64,000 nt of DNA from Sphingomonadales bacterium. GTDB lineage: Bacteria; Pseudomonadota; Alphaproteobacteria; Sphingomonadales; Sphingomonadaceae. Under the pieces are notes generated by a model, which saw only the letters and a list, made by a program, of their open reading frames with translations, made no database searches and was not told the origin of the DNA. Every line of letters starts with the position of its first letter. The first letter of the stretch is position 1. The stretch is from NCBI GenBank assembly GCA_028871475.1, contig JAGWMZ010000001.1, forward strand, positions 1-64,000, written 5' to 3'. Shown piece by piece: positions 9,147 to 17,618 of the stretch. The translations under genes and the position numbers were made by a program.

Positions 9147-12100
9147 TCAGTAGATCGCGATTGGTAATTCACCCACAGACAATTCACCCACATCTGTCCA
9201 GAAAATGGCCATTCCGCTCACGGGCCTTCCTCCCATTGCGTCGACCGCATCGGCATAAGCCGCCAATTGCGGCCAATAGGTCGCGAAACGTGCTGCGTGA
9301 TCGGCCACAGCGCCGCTCTTGTGGTCGACGATCATGTAGCCATCTTGGCCTTCCGCGATCAGGTCGATGATGGCTGTTTGCCTGCCGCCATCGGCCAGAG
9401 CAATCTCCAGAGGCTGCTCCACATGCAGATCGGGATAGCCCAGTTCCGCCAGTGCCCGGCGCAAGCCTTCTGCCTGCAGGGCAATGGCCTCGACATCCCC
9501 GGCTTCCATCCGGCAATGCGCCGCGACCCGGTCCTTCAGATCAGGGCGTTGCAGCAGGATGCGGAAGGCATCGTGCATCGCCGTTCCCCGGTCGGCGGCG
9601 AGAGCAAGGCTCTCTCCTGCGACACGCACACCAGGCGCGATAGCGCGTGTTTCCAGATTTTCGGGCACGGGGCGCCCCGTTACAACCGCCTGCGATGGGC
9701 TCAGCACGGCAATTCTTTGCATCGGTGCCTGCGACACCAATGCAAAACGCAAATCGCGATCGGCCACCACCGCGCCATCTGAAGCATCGGCTTCAAAGCT
9801 GGCCGGAATGTCCTTGCCACACACAATCTGCCGGGCCGGGAAGCGATCCTTGCCAACCAGCAGACCCCCTCCCTCGATCGCCACGCCGCACAGATCGCTC
9901 ATCAGGCGGCGGGCGGTGATCGGCAGGGGCGGCTCATCCGCGCCATCGTCCTGCGGCCATTCCAGGATCAGCCGGTTGCGCGCGCGGGTCAGCGCCACAT
10001 ACAGCAGTCGCCGCGCATTCTGGTCCGCCTCGGGGCGCAGGCCCACAAGGAAGCGCTCGCTCGCTTCTGGCGCGGCAAAGGCCGGAGCATAGGCCAATTG
10101 CGCTCCCTCGACCACATGGTCGAGATCCTCGAAGCCGGGGAAGATCGTGCTGAACACCCCGCTGCGCGGATCCAGCTTCTGGTCCAGCCCGCAAACCACC
10201 ACCACCGGCCATTCACGCCCCTTCGAGGCATGCCAGGTGATGATTTCGACCCCATCAGCCTCCAGCCCGGCGGGATTGGGGCGCTTGTCCTCACCCTTCA
10301 GATTCATCCGGCTTTCCAGCCAGCCCAGGAAGACATTGGCACCCTGACCATAGAAGCCCGATGCCTCGCGCATATCGCGATGGGCCTCAAGGAAGGCGCT
10401 GGCCTCGGCCTCGAAGCGCAGCAGATCGGCACGCATCTGCGCCGGGTCCTCCAGCCGGTCGCACCATCCCCGCAGGCCGCCCGCCGCAATGACCCGCGCC
10501 ACCAGATGATCGACAGGCATCGCCGCCGCCTCCGGCCACAGCGCATCGAGCGCGGCCAGTTCCGGCGTGACGATCCGCCCCTCGCGCGCCAGCATGCCCA
10601 GCGCCTCTTCCAGAGGGGTGCCGCCCGGCCCCAGCGTTGCCACGCAGAGGGCCGCATGGCGGTCCTGCGGGTTGACGGCATAGCGCAGGGCAAAGCAGGC
10701 GGCCTGCACGATCCGGCTCTGCCACCAACCGTCCTCGGCGACACGCACCGGCAGACCCAGAGCGCGCAAGGCGGCGGCATAATCGGAACAGCGGCTGTGC
10801 GTCGGGCAGAGGATGGCAATATCCCTGGCCTCCAGCGCCCGCGGCTGCTTGCTGTGACGGTCGATGATCGACACAGCCTCATCTTCCAGCAGCGAGAGCA
10901 GGCGGTCCGCCACGAAATGCTGCGGCTTGCCCGGGGTTCTGGCATTGCGCTTGGCGCCCAGAGCGATCACCTCCAGCGCGGTTTCGTCGCCCGACTCGTT
11001 CTGCGGCGTCAGCGCGGTGTAGCCTTCGCCGAACAGCTTGGGCCCCAGCGCATTGACCAGCGCCATGATGCGCGGGTCCGAGCGCCAGTTGCGGTCCAGC
11101 GGGCTGGTTTCGAACTGGCCGATCAGCGCTTCGGTCAGGCGCGGATCGGCACCCTGAAAGCCCATGATCGCCTGCTTGGTGTCGCCCACGATCAGCGCGT
11201 GTTTCGCCTGCCGCGCCAGCGTCCAGAGGAAGGTGAACTGGATCGGGTTGGTGTCCTGAAACTCATCGACGATCACACAATCGACCTCGGCCAGCACCGA
11301 GGAGAGGATCGCCGGGTTCTCGCGCAGCAGCCGTGCGGCATTGGTCACCATATCGCCGAAATCGATGACGGCGAGCGCCTTCTTGCGCGCCTCGTAATCG
11401 GCCATGGCGGACTGCGCCCCCTCGACCAGCGCGCGGGCGTGGAGCACGGCGTCCTCCAGCGGGCCGGGATGGGTTGGCAGGGCGTCGGCGGCGTCCATCA
11501 CCGCCTGCGCCAGATCGTCATAGCCCTCGGGCGTCGCGCTGCCCTTCTTGCTCAACCGCAAACCGCGCAGCTTCTGCCATAGGCTCCAGTCATGTTCGCT
11601 CCGTGCCAGCGCGGTGCGGGCGCGCTGCAAGGCACTGAAATTGTCGCGGAAAGCGGTGCGGGCGGTCTCATTGCCCATGGTGTCAGCCAGAGATCGGGGA
11701 AAGGCCGCCAGCAACGCCTCGACGGCCACCAGGAGGCGGGCATCCAGCGCAGCGCCCTTGCCCTGCGGTTTGCCATAGCCTTCCCGGATCGAGGCCTCGA
11801 CGAAGCCGGCCATCGCCGGATCGGCCCCGCGCGGCCCCAGCGCGCGCAGCAAGGCGATGACATCGAGCAGCTTCTTGCGGAACCCGTCCTCCACGCTCTC
11901 GTCCGAGGTGAAGCTGGCGCGATAGCCATGCGCCGCCAGATTGCGCGCCAGCGCATTGAGCGCCTCATTCTCATCGATGGCGCGGCGGATCAGCAAATCC
12001 TGCTCATCCTCGGCGATCAGGCGCTGTTGGGGCGAGGAACCGCTGGCCAACGCATGCTCCACCAGCAGGCGGCGGCCCAGACCGTGAATGGTCGAAACAT

Positions 12101-12323
12101 AGGCCCGCTCCACCGCCAGAGCCGCGCGCAGATTGCCATCGGCGATCAGGGCCGCGCGGATGCGCTGGCGCAACTCGCCCGCCGCCGCCTCGGTGAAGGT
12201 CACAGCCAGAATGCGCTCGGGCCGCACCAGACCATCGCGCACCCAGCGCACCAGCGTTTCCTGAATGTGGTGAGTCTTGCCCGCGCCCGCACCAGCGGGG
12301 ACGATCGAAAGGTCTGTCATCAT
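9147..12323 (-). CDS. AddA-like UvrD-family helicase-nuclease
   Basis: This 1058-residue protein is built like the AddA subunit of AddAB (RecBCD-type) helicase-nucleases. Helicase motifs are intact: Walker A AGAGAGKT at residues 11-18, IVDEFQDTN near 350, GDTKQAIMGFQG, ITWHASKGREWPVV and YVALTRARNRLIL. A PD-(D/E)XK nuclease closes the protein: AIIDLIAE, then MIVDHKSG near residue 1000, then the YWPQLAAYADAV motif. Its ATG overlaps the TGA of the AddB-like gene, so the pair is co-translated. AddAB normally resects double-strand breaks with Chi control. This copy sits on a mobile island inside a defence cluster, so a dedicated anti-phage or anti-plasmid role is more likely than housekeeping repair (inference). 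Confidence 0.85.
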   Translation of the reverse strand: MMTDLSIVPAGAGAGKTHHIQETLVRWVRDGLVRPERILAVTFTEAAAGELRQRIRAALIADGNLRAALAVERAYVSTIHGLGRRLLVEHALASGSSPQQRLIAEDEQDLLIRRAIDENEALNALARNLAAHGYRASFTSDESVEDGFRKKLLDVIALLRALGPRGADPAMAGFVEASIREGYGKPQGKGAALDARLLVAVEALLAAFPRSLADTMGNETARTAFRDNFSALQRARTALARSEHDWSLWQKLRGLRLSKKGSATPEGYDDLAQAVMDAADALPTHPGPLEDAVLHARALVEGAQSAMADYEARKKALAVIDFGDMVTNAARLLRENPAILSSVLAEVDCVIVDEFQDTNPIQFTFLWTLARQAKHALIVGDTKQAIMGFQGADPRLTEALIGQFETSPLDRNWRSDPRIMALVNALGPKLFGEGYTALTPQNESGDETALEVIALGAKRNARTPGKPQHFVADRLLSLLEDEAVSIIDRHSKQPRALEARDIAILCPTHSRCSDYAAALRALGLPVRVAEDGWWQSRIVQAACFALRYAVNPQDRHAALCVATLGPGGTPLEEALGMLAREGRIVTPELAALDALWPEAAAMPVDHLVARVIAAGGLRGWCDRLEDPAQMRADLLRFEAEASAFLEAHRDMREASGFYGQGANVFLGWLESRMNLKGEDKRPNPAGLEADGVEIITWHASKGREWPVVVVCGLDQKLDPRSGVFSTIFPGFEDLDHVVEGAQLAYAPAFAAPEASERFLVGLRPEADQNARRLLYVALTRARNRLILEWPQDDGADEPPLPITARRLMSDLCGVAIEGGGLLVGKDRFPARQIVCGKDIPASFEADASDGAVVADRDLRFALVSQAPMQRIAVLSPSQAVVTGRPVPENLETRAIAPGVRVAGESLALAADRGTAMHDAFRILLQRPDLKDRVAAHCRMEAGDVEAIALQAEGLRRALAELGYPDLHVEQPLEIALADGGRQTAIIDLIAEGQDGYMIVDHKSGAVADHAARFATYWPQLAAYADAVDAMGGRPVSGMAIFWTDVGELSVGELPIAIY

Positions 12324-15025
12324 GCCTCTTCCGCCAGGATTACCGAAGGCGCATCATCCTCGCGCAGGAAGGCCGCAATCAGCGGGCTGTCCTGCAAGGC
12401 ATAGGTGCCCAGCGACGCCTTTTTGGTGAAGAAATCCGCGTCCGCCGTGGTGTTGATCGTCAGGCGCCCGGCCCGCAGCGCAGCAAAGCGCGCCTCGATC
12501 TGTGCCACCGCCTGCTCGGCGATATCGCCGTCGATCACTTCGAGATGATCGCTCTCGATCTCGGTGAGGCCATTGACCAGCACCCCGCCGTCGTTGAGCA
12601 TATGGTAGGCCACACCGGGCAGGCGGTTGGTGGCCAGCGCGGCGGCGATCCTGCGGACCGGCTCGCCACTCTCCTCGTCCAGCCGCACATTCATGCGGCG
12701 ATAGAGATCGACCTGCAAATCCCACCCGGCCCTGAGCCGCTTGCGCCGCCCGCCCGAACTGCTTTTCTTGTAGTCGATCACCACGGCCTGCCCATCGGCC
12801 AGCCGCAGCAGGCAATCGGCCTTGCCATGCACGGGGTGACCGAAAATCTCGCCCGAGAGCCAGAATTCATTGCCCACGATCTCAGCCCCCAACGCAGTGA
12901 GCACCTGCGACCAATGGCGGGCCGCCTTGACGATCTCGCTTTCCAGCGTGCGCCGCTCAACCAGCCAGGCCGGGCTTTGCAGGAAGGGGGCGATGGCGCG
13001 GATGCGCTCCATCAGCAGATCGGGGACCAGCGCCGCGATAGCATCATGATCGGGATGGTCGCTACCGGGCGGGAACAGCAGTTCGAACACCTCATGCGCC
13101 AGCGACCCGCGCAGCATGACATCGAGCGTCTCGGGTGCCCAGGACACCTGCCTGGCCCCCAACTCGCCCAGCAGCCAGGCAAGCGGGCTGACCAGCAGCG
13201 TTTCCAGCCGGCTCGGGCTCTGGGGCCGCAGGCTGCCATCCTCCTTGCGGCGCAGGCCGAGCAGGTCGATCCCGAACTCCAGATGCGGCGGCAGATCGGG
13301 CGCCTCGATGGCCTTGAACTCGGGCCGCGCGCGCCAGGCGACAAGCCGGTCCCAGATCGTGCCTGCCCCGCGCACCATCGGCACGACCAGATCATCGGGC
13401 GCGGCGATACCCTCCACCAGCCGCGCCATCAGCGGCAGGCTGGAGGACGGCGCCAGCGCGCCACCGCTGCGGTCCCGCTCGGAGAGCAGCAACACGATCT
13501 GCTCGCTGGCACAGCCCAACTGGCGGATGAACAGCGCCAGCGCGCGATCCAACTGACTGGCCATGGAGGGCAGCGCGAGGCCCGTCTGCTCACCGATCAG
13601 CGCCACCTCACTGTCGAGGAAGAAGGGATTGCCCGAGGGCGCGCAAGGATAGGCGCCATCATTGAACCCCAGCACCAGCAGCTTGCGATAGGAGCGGTCC
13701 GGTGCCTCATGCGCCAGCATCACCCGCACACCGCCCAGCAGATAGGGGCCGCGCCGGGCCGCGATCGGCTGATAGGCGGCGGCGAAACGGATCGCCTTGT
13801 CGAAATCGGGCTCGGCGGCGTCGACCGCGCCCCCCAGCGCGGTGGCCAGCCGGGCGAGTTGCGCCTTGGCTTCCAGCACATCGTCTTTCAGCGCCTCATC
13901 CTCGCTGAGCAGATGACGGAAGCGGCGAAGCTGGTCCTTCAGTTCGGCGGTGGTGGTGGGCGACGGCGAACGGATCAGATGGAAGAGCGACTTGGCCCTA
14001 TCGCTCAGGCCCTCGATCAGGCGCGGGGCATAGTCGCCGCCCATCACGGCGGCGGCCAGCGCCGCCCCCACCTCAGGCGGCCAGCAGAGGACCGGTGAGC
14101 TGTAGAGCGAGGCCAGCGCCATCGCGGGGGCGGGCCGCCTGCGGCATTCCACGAAATGCAAGACTGCCTCCGCGCCCACGTTGCGGCGGGTGGCGGTGCC
14201 GGGCAGCAGGGAGGCGGCAAGGCCGACCACCGCGAAGGCATCGGCAAGGCTGGCAGCATAGGCGCCGTCTGCGGGCAGGATCACGCCGATGTCGGCGGGC
14301 TTGAGCGTCGGGTCCTGGGCCAGCCAGTTCTGGATGATCGCGGCGGCGGCCTCGCCTTCGCTCAGGCTGTCGCGCACCGAGAGGACGGCAAAGCTGTCGT
14401 CGGCAGGACGCCGGGGCGCCTGCGGATCCAGCATAAAGCGCTGAACATGCCCGGCCAGCGTGGCCTCCGAAGCCGCCGGGGCCTGACGCTTGCCGATCAG
14501 GCGCGCTGCATCGGCGTCCCCAGCCTCGATCGCGCCGTGATGCGCCTCCAGCCGCTCCAGAACGGCGCGTTCAAGGGGCGTTAGGTTCTGCATGTTACGA
14601 TCCCAGATCAGCTTGAGAGGCTGCACGGCATCCTTCGCCTCGCTGGCCAGAAAGTGCTTCAGCCGGGCGAGATCGGCGGGCAGAATGGCCTCATTTGCCG
14701 CCCACAGATCGCGCAACGCCTCCAGATGATAGCGCGCGCGGCTGCCTGCCTCCAGAGCTTCGGCTCGAATGGAGGCCGGGTTCAGATCCATGGTCGCCAG
14801 CATCACCTGCCGCAGCATCGCGCTGACCGCCTGCAAGGTCTGCTCGGGCGCGATGGCAAGGCTGGCGCTCCACGGCCTGTCTTCGCCGCCCTTATCCAGC
14901 GCGCCGCGCAGATCGGGCTCGTCCCGCGCCGGCAGGGCATAGAGCCCGGCCAGCAATTGTACCGTCAGCGGCGTGCAACTTGCGAAGCGGCCGGGCCCGA
15001 GCCGCAGATAGCAATCGTCAAACAT
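12320..15025 (-). CDS. AddB-like PD-(D/E)XK nuclease subunit
   Basis: This 901-residue protein resembles AddB. The middle region has the family pattern VRVMLAHEAPDRSYRK followed by LVLGFNDGAYP. The C-terminal nuclease shows RGSLAHEVFELL, GKADCLLRL near residue 737, VVIDYKKS near 752 and DLQVDLYRRM. I see no Walker A motif at the N-terminus, so it should not be an ATPase. I also see no four-cysteine iron-sulphur pattern. It is the first gene after the WYL regulator and overlaps the AddA-like gene by 4 bases. Confidence 0.82.
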   Translation of the reverse strand: MFDDCYLRLGPGRFASCTPLTVQLLAGLYALPARDEPDLRGALDKGGEDRPWSASLAIAPEQTLQAVSAMLRQVMLATMDLNPASIRAEALEAGSRARYHLEALRDLWAANEAILPADLARLKHFLASEAKDAVQPLKLIWDRNMQNLTPLERAVLERLEAHHGAIEAGDADAARLIGKRQAPAASEATLAGHVQRFMLDPQAPRRPADDSFAVLSVRDSLSEGEAAAAIIQNWLAQDPTLKPADIGVILPADGAYAASLADAFAVVGLAASLLPGTATRRNVGAEAVLHFVECRRRPAPAMALASLYSSPVLCWPPEVGAALAAAVMGGDYAPRLIEGLSDRAKSLFHLIRSPSPTTTAELKDQLRRFRHLLSEDEALKDDVLEAKAQLARLATALGGAVDAAEPDFDKAIRFAAAYQPIAARRGPYLLGGVRVMLAHEAPDRSYRKLLVLGFNDGAYPCAPSGNPFFLDSEVALIGEQTGLALPSMASQLDRALALFIRQLGCASEQIVLLLSERDRSGGALAPSSSLPLMARLVEGIAAPDDLVVPMVRGAGTIWDRLVAWRARPEFKAIEAPDLPPHLEFGIDLLGLRRKEDGSLRPQSPSRLETLLVSPLAWLLGELGARQVSWAPETLDVMLRGSLAHEVFELLFPPGSDHPDHDAIAALVPDLLMERIRAIAPFLQSPAWLVERRTLESEIVKAARHWSQVLTALGAEIVGNEFWLSGEIFGHPVHGKADCLLRLADGQAVVIDYKKSSSGGRRKRLRAGWDLQVDLYRRMNVRLDEESGEPVRRIAAALATNRLPGVAYHMLNDGGVLVNGLTEIESDHLEVIDGDIAEQAVAQIEARFAALRAGRLTINTTADADFFTKKASLGTYALQDSPLIAAFLREDDAPSVILAEEA

Positions 15026-15056
15026 CTCTGGTCTTTCGCAGCAGAATCACAACATC

Positions 15057-15077
15057 TGTTGGATTAGACATCCAACA
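15057..15077. promoter_or_regulatory. Inverted repeat upstream of the AddB-like gene (candidate operator)
   Basis: Perfect 8-bp inverted repeat TGTTGGAT-TAGAC-ATCCAACA, 32 to 52 bases upstream of the AddB-like start and just past the WYL gene stop. The symmetry and position fit a dimeric repressor site, plausibly for the WYL protein. It could instead be a weak terminator of the WYL gene, but there is no U-tract. Confidence 0.4.
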
Positions 15078-15089
15078 CGACAAAAATGG

Positions 15090-16082
15090 TCATGGCAGAC
15101 TGGCCAGCGCCGATTGGGCCAGCGTCAGCCTTTCGCGCATCACATCACGCAGGGCGGGCGGCCCCTCGATCACGATGTTCCCGCCCCAGGTGAAGAGATG
15201 ATCGGCGATTTCCCGCAGCCCCCCGGCACGGAAGCGGACAAGCAGGGTTTCGCCATCCTCCACGACGGTCTGGGCCGGGTGGAACCGCCAGGATCGCGCC
15301 TTGGGCACCGAGGGCGCCAGCACCCGCAGCACGATATCATGGTCATCCTCGCGCCAAATACCGAAGCTGTCGGCCAGCCAGGCATCGAGATCCCAGTCCT
15401 CCGGCGGACAGCCCAGCACCTCGCTGGCGCGGACATTGGTCATCCGGTCGAGGCGGAAGGTATAGGGCGAGTCATCGCGATCCGGCATCTTGCCCAGCAG
15501 ATAGGTCACGGGCCCATGCATTAGCCCATACGGCACCACGCGGCGCCACGAGGGTGTTTCAGCGCCATCGGGCCGATAGTCGAATTCCACGCAATGCCCG
15601 GAAAGGATCGCGGCCTGAATTTCGGTCAGATCCTCGGGCGACACATCCACAATCGGCCCCGCTGGCACGCGCGAGCGCTGCAGGCGGGTCAGCAGGTCCA
15701 GATCATTGTCGAGGCGACGGCGGCCAGCGCTGTCGAAGGCCAACTTGATCTTGGAGAGCAGCGTGGCCAGCGCTCGCGCATTGGCCGTGCCATCACGCTG
15801 CCCGGCATCGACAACGGCCTCCAGCGCGGCGACCTCGCGCGCGTTCGGACGTGCATAGGCAGGCCCCGGACTGTCGGAGATGCGAAAGCGTTTACGCCGA
15901 CCATCGGCAATCTCCTCCAGATCAAAATGGATCAGGATGACATTGCGCAAACGCTCCACCGTGCGTCGATCGACCAAAATCAGATCGGCCATCTCGTCGA
16001 GCGTCAACCCTTCAATATTGCCGGCAAGAGCGTGGATGAGGGTCAGGATATTGTCGAGCTTGGTCAGGCGGCGCTGGGTCAT
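15090..16082 (-). CDS. WYL-domain transcriptional regulator of the defence locus
   Basis: This 330-residue protein has an N-terminal winged helix (LTLDEMADLILVDRRTVERL, residues about 25-45), a central WYL domain (GHCVEFDYRPDG, then YGLMHGPVTYLLGK) and a C-terminal WCX-like extension (VLRVLAPSVP, then VRFRAGGLREIADHL). WYL regulators such as BrxR and CapW repress phage-defence operons and are thought to respond to nucleic-acid or small-molecule ligands. It is the first gene of the leftward locus, 64 bp before the AddB-like gene. Two inverted repeats flank it (15057-15077 and 16146-16166). Confidence 0.85.
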   Translation of the reverse strand: MTQRRLTKLDNILTLIHALAGNIEGLTLDEMADLILVDRRTVERLRNVILIHFDLEEIADGRRKRFRISDSPGPAYARPNAREVAALEAVVDAGQRDGTANARALATLLSKIKLAFDSAGRRRLDNDLDLLTRLQRSRVPAGPIVDVSPEDLTEIQAAILSGHCVEFDYRPDGAETPSWRRVVPYGLMHGPVTYLLGKMPDRDDSPYTFRLDRMTNVRASEVLGCPPEDWDLDAWLADSFGIWREDDHDIVLRVLAPSVPKARSWRFHPAQTVVEDGETLLVRFRAGGLREIADHLFTWGGNIVIEGPPALRDVMRERLTLAQSALASLP

Positions 16083-16145
16083 GGTGAGAGAGGGCTAAGC
16101 CTTAAATGGTTAAGAGCAAGGTTAATTTCCTCATGCATATCGTTA

Positions 16146-16166
16146 TTGCGACCATTTTTGTCGCAA
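16146..16166. promoter_or_regulatory. Inverted repeat upstream of the WYL regulator gene (candidate operator)
   Basis: Perfect 7-bp inverted repeat TTGCGAC with a 7-base spacer and GTCGCAA, 64 to 84 bases upstream of the WYL start codon. A second, weaker one (CTTAA-ATGG-TTAAG, 16101-16114) is closer to the gene. Autoregulation of a WYL gene through such a site is common. Its sequence differs from the 15057 repeat, so the two may serve different proteins. Confidence 0.35.
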
Positions 16167-16306
16167 CCGGATAGGTTGGGCTATTCTGCGCGGTTCGAAA
16201 GGAAAATCTGAGTTGAGCGGTTCAGCAAACCTATGACCAATTTTGACGCATGCATGGTCCATGGAGCGGCAGGCATCGAACGCCCCCTGATTCTTGGAGA
16301 GATCGA

Positions 16307-16723
16307 ATGAAGCCCTTTCACATGCTGCTGCCCGCTGTCATCTTCCTCGGGGCTGGCGGAGCCCATGCCGCTGGCAAATCCCCAATCGAACAGCGCTATA
16401 CAGCTACCTACAACCGATGCATGAACACCGGCGATGCGGGGCAAGGTGTTACCAGTGCCATGATGGCCTGCACCGAGGCCGAGCGGAACTTCCAGGACGG
16501 CAAGCTGAACCAGGTCTACAAAATGGTCATCTCGCGCCTCCCTGCGACGCGGCAGGATGACTTGCGCCGATCGGAGCGCAACTGGATCAAGGTTCGAGAT
16601 GCTGTCTGCGCGAAGGAATTGACCGGCGAGTTTGCCGGCGGCTCGATGAGTCGTGTCACCTGGCTGGGTTGCCTGGTGGATGAAACCATCAAGCGGACGA
16701 TGGCGCTGGAGCAATATCGCTGA
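16307..16723 (+). CDS. LprI/DUF1311-like secreted protein
   Basis: This 138-residue protein starts with a clear signal peptide (MKPFHMLLPAVIFLGAGG, cleavage after AHA). The mature part has the lysozyme-inhibitor LprI / DUF1311 pattern: paired cysteines (NRCM, MMACTEAE), a helical stretch, RNWIKVRDAVCAKE, then GGSMSRVTWLGCL. Members are periplasmic, and some inhibit lysozymes. The ATG at 16307 is preceded by GGAGAG, and the longer in-frame start at 16250 would bury the signal peptide. It lies just outside the defence operon on the opposite strand. Confidence 0.75.
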   Translation: MKPFHMLLPAVIFLGAGGAHAAGKSPIEQRYTATYNRCMNTGDAGQGVTSAMMACTEAERNFQDGKLNQVYKMVISRLPATRQDDLRRSERNWIKVRDAVCAKELTGEFAGGSMSRVTWLGCLVDETIKRTMALEQYR

Positions 16724-16777
16724 GGGACGGGCGGTAACCTTGGCTCGCTGTGACTGCCATATCGGGGTGGACGTGAC

Positions 16778-17152
16778 ATGAAATATCTCGTCGAGCTTGT
16801 TTTCGGGATCGGCTTTTTTGGACTCAGCGTCATTGTGCTGACCTTCTTTCTGCGATTCCTGCTGCTGACATGGGCGGTTCGTACCGTTGGTCGTGTGGTT
16901 CACGGCGTGCTGGGGTTTATGAAGCGCCTATGCCACGCGCTGATCTTCATCTTCGGCCCCGCTCTGCTCGGCGGATTTATCGTTGGCACAGGCCTAGGTG
17001 CTGGCGAGCACGCCATGGGCAATGGCGGCAATGGCGCCACCGATCCGACCCAGACCATTTTGCTGGCATTCCTGAGTTTTTTCGTGATCGTAGCGTTTCG
17101 TGCATGGCAATGGAATGCATGTAAGAATCGCATCAGCCCAACGTCATCCTAA
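16778..17152 (+). CDS. Small membrane protein, unknown function
   Basis: The 124 residues include a first hydrophobic segment at about 8-35 (LVFGIGFFGLSVIVLTFFL), a second at about 55-72 (ALIFIFGPALLGGFIVGTG) and a third at about 90-107 (TILLAFLSFFVIVAF). A glycine-rich loop (GNGGNG) separates the last two. I do not recognise a family. It follows the LprI-like gene by 54 bp on the same strand and could share its transcript. Confidence 0.6.
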   Translation: MKYLVELVFGIGFFGLSVIVLTFFLRFLLLTWAVRTVGRVVHGVLGFMKRLCHALIFIFGPALLGGFIVGTGLGAGEHAMGNGGNGATDPTQTILLAFLSFFVIVAFRAWQWNACKNRISPTSS

Positions 17153-17191
17153 CGGAAATCTGGCGAGGCTGGATCACCGGACAATGAAGAC

Positions 17192-17452
17192 GTGGCGGAT
17201 GCGTGGGCACGAGCCATGGAACTGGCTCCGGCACGGCGTGATAAGCTTCTGCAAGCGCAGGCGGCATGCTCCTCGTTGCTCGTCGCCACGCTTGTCCACA
17301 GCACGGAGCGCCGCTTGCGAGGTGTCAAATCCAGCGAGAGAGCAGCCGTCATCGAGGAGATGGTCAATTTCTTACTGGGATTCGGCCTGAGGGCGGAAAC
17401 TGATATTGCAACTGCGGGCTTGAGCATGGAAAAGGACAAAGCAGCATTCTGA
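17192..17452 (+). CDS. Small hypothetical protein
   Basis: An 86-residue open frame with a GTG start at 17192 and mostly helical, charged composition (SSERAAVIEEMVNFLLGFGL). No signal peptide or membrane segment is visible and I do not recognise it. It continues the rightward run of small cargo genes. The start is uncertain because no strong Shine-Dalgarno sequence is evident, and an internal ATG at 17216 is an alternative. Confidence 0.45.
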   Translation: MADAWARAMELAPARRDKLLQAQAACSSLLVATLVHSTERRLRGVKSSERAAVIEEMVNFLLGFGLRAETDIATAGLSMEKDKAAF

Positions 17453-17618
17453 TCGCCGCTTGTACCGCAATTGTTTGACTGAACGCCAGAATGCTGCCCG
17501 TAATTTTAAGCGGGCACGACATTTTGTGGCCAAGGTGCAGGGATGCGTGTGACGAGTTGGCTCTGGGTGAACCACGTGATCTGTTCAGGCCAATGGCGCC
17601 TTATGAAGGAGTATCTCA

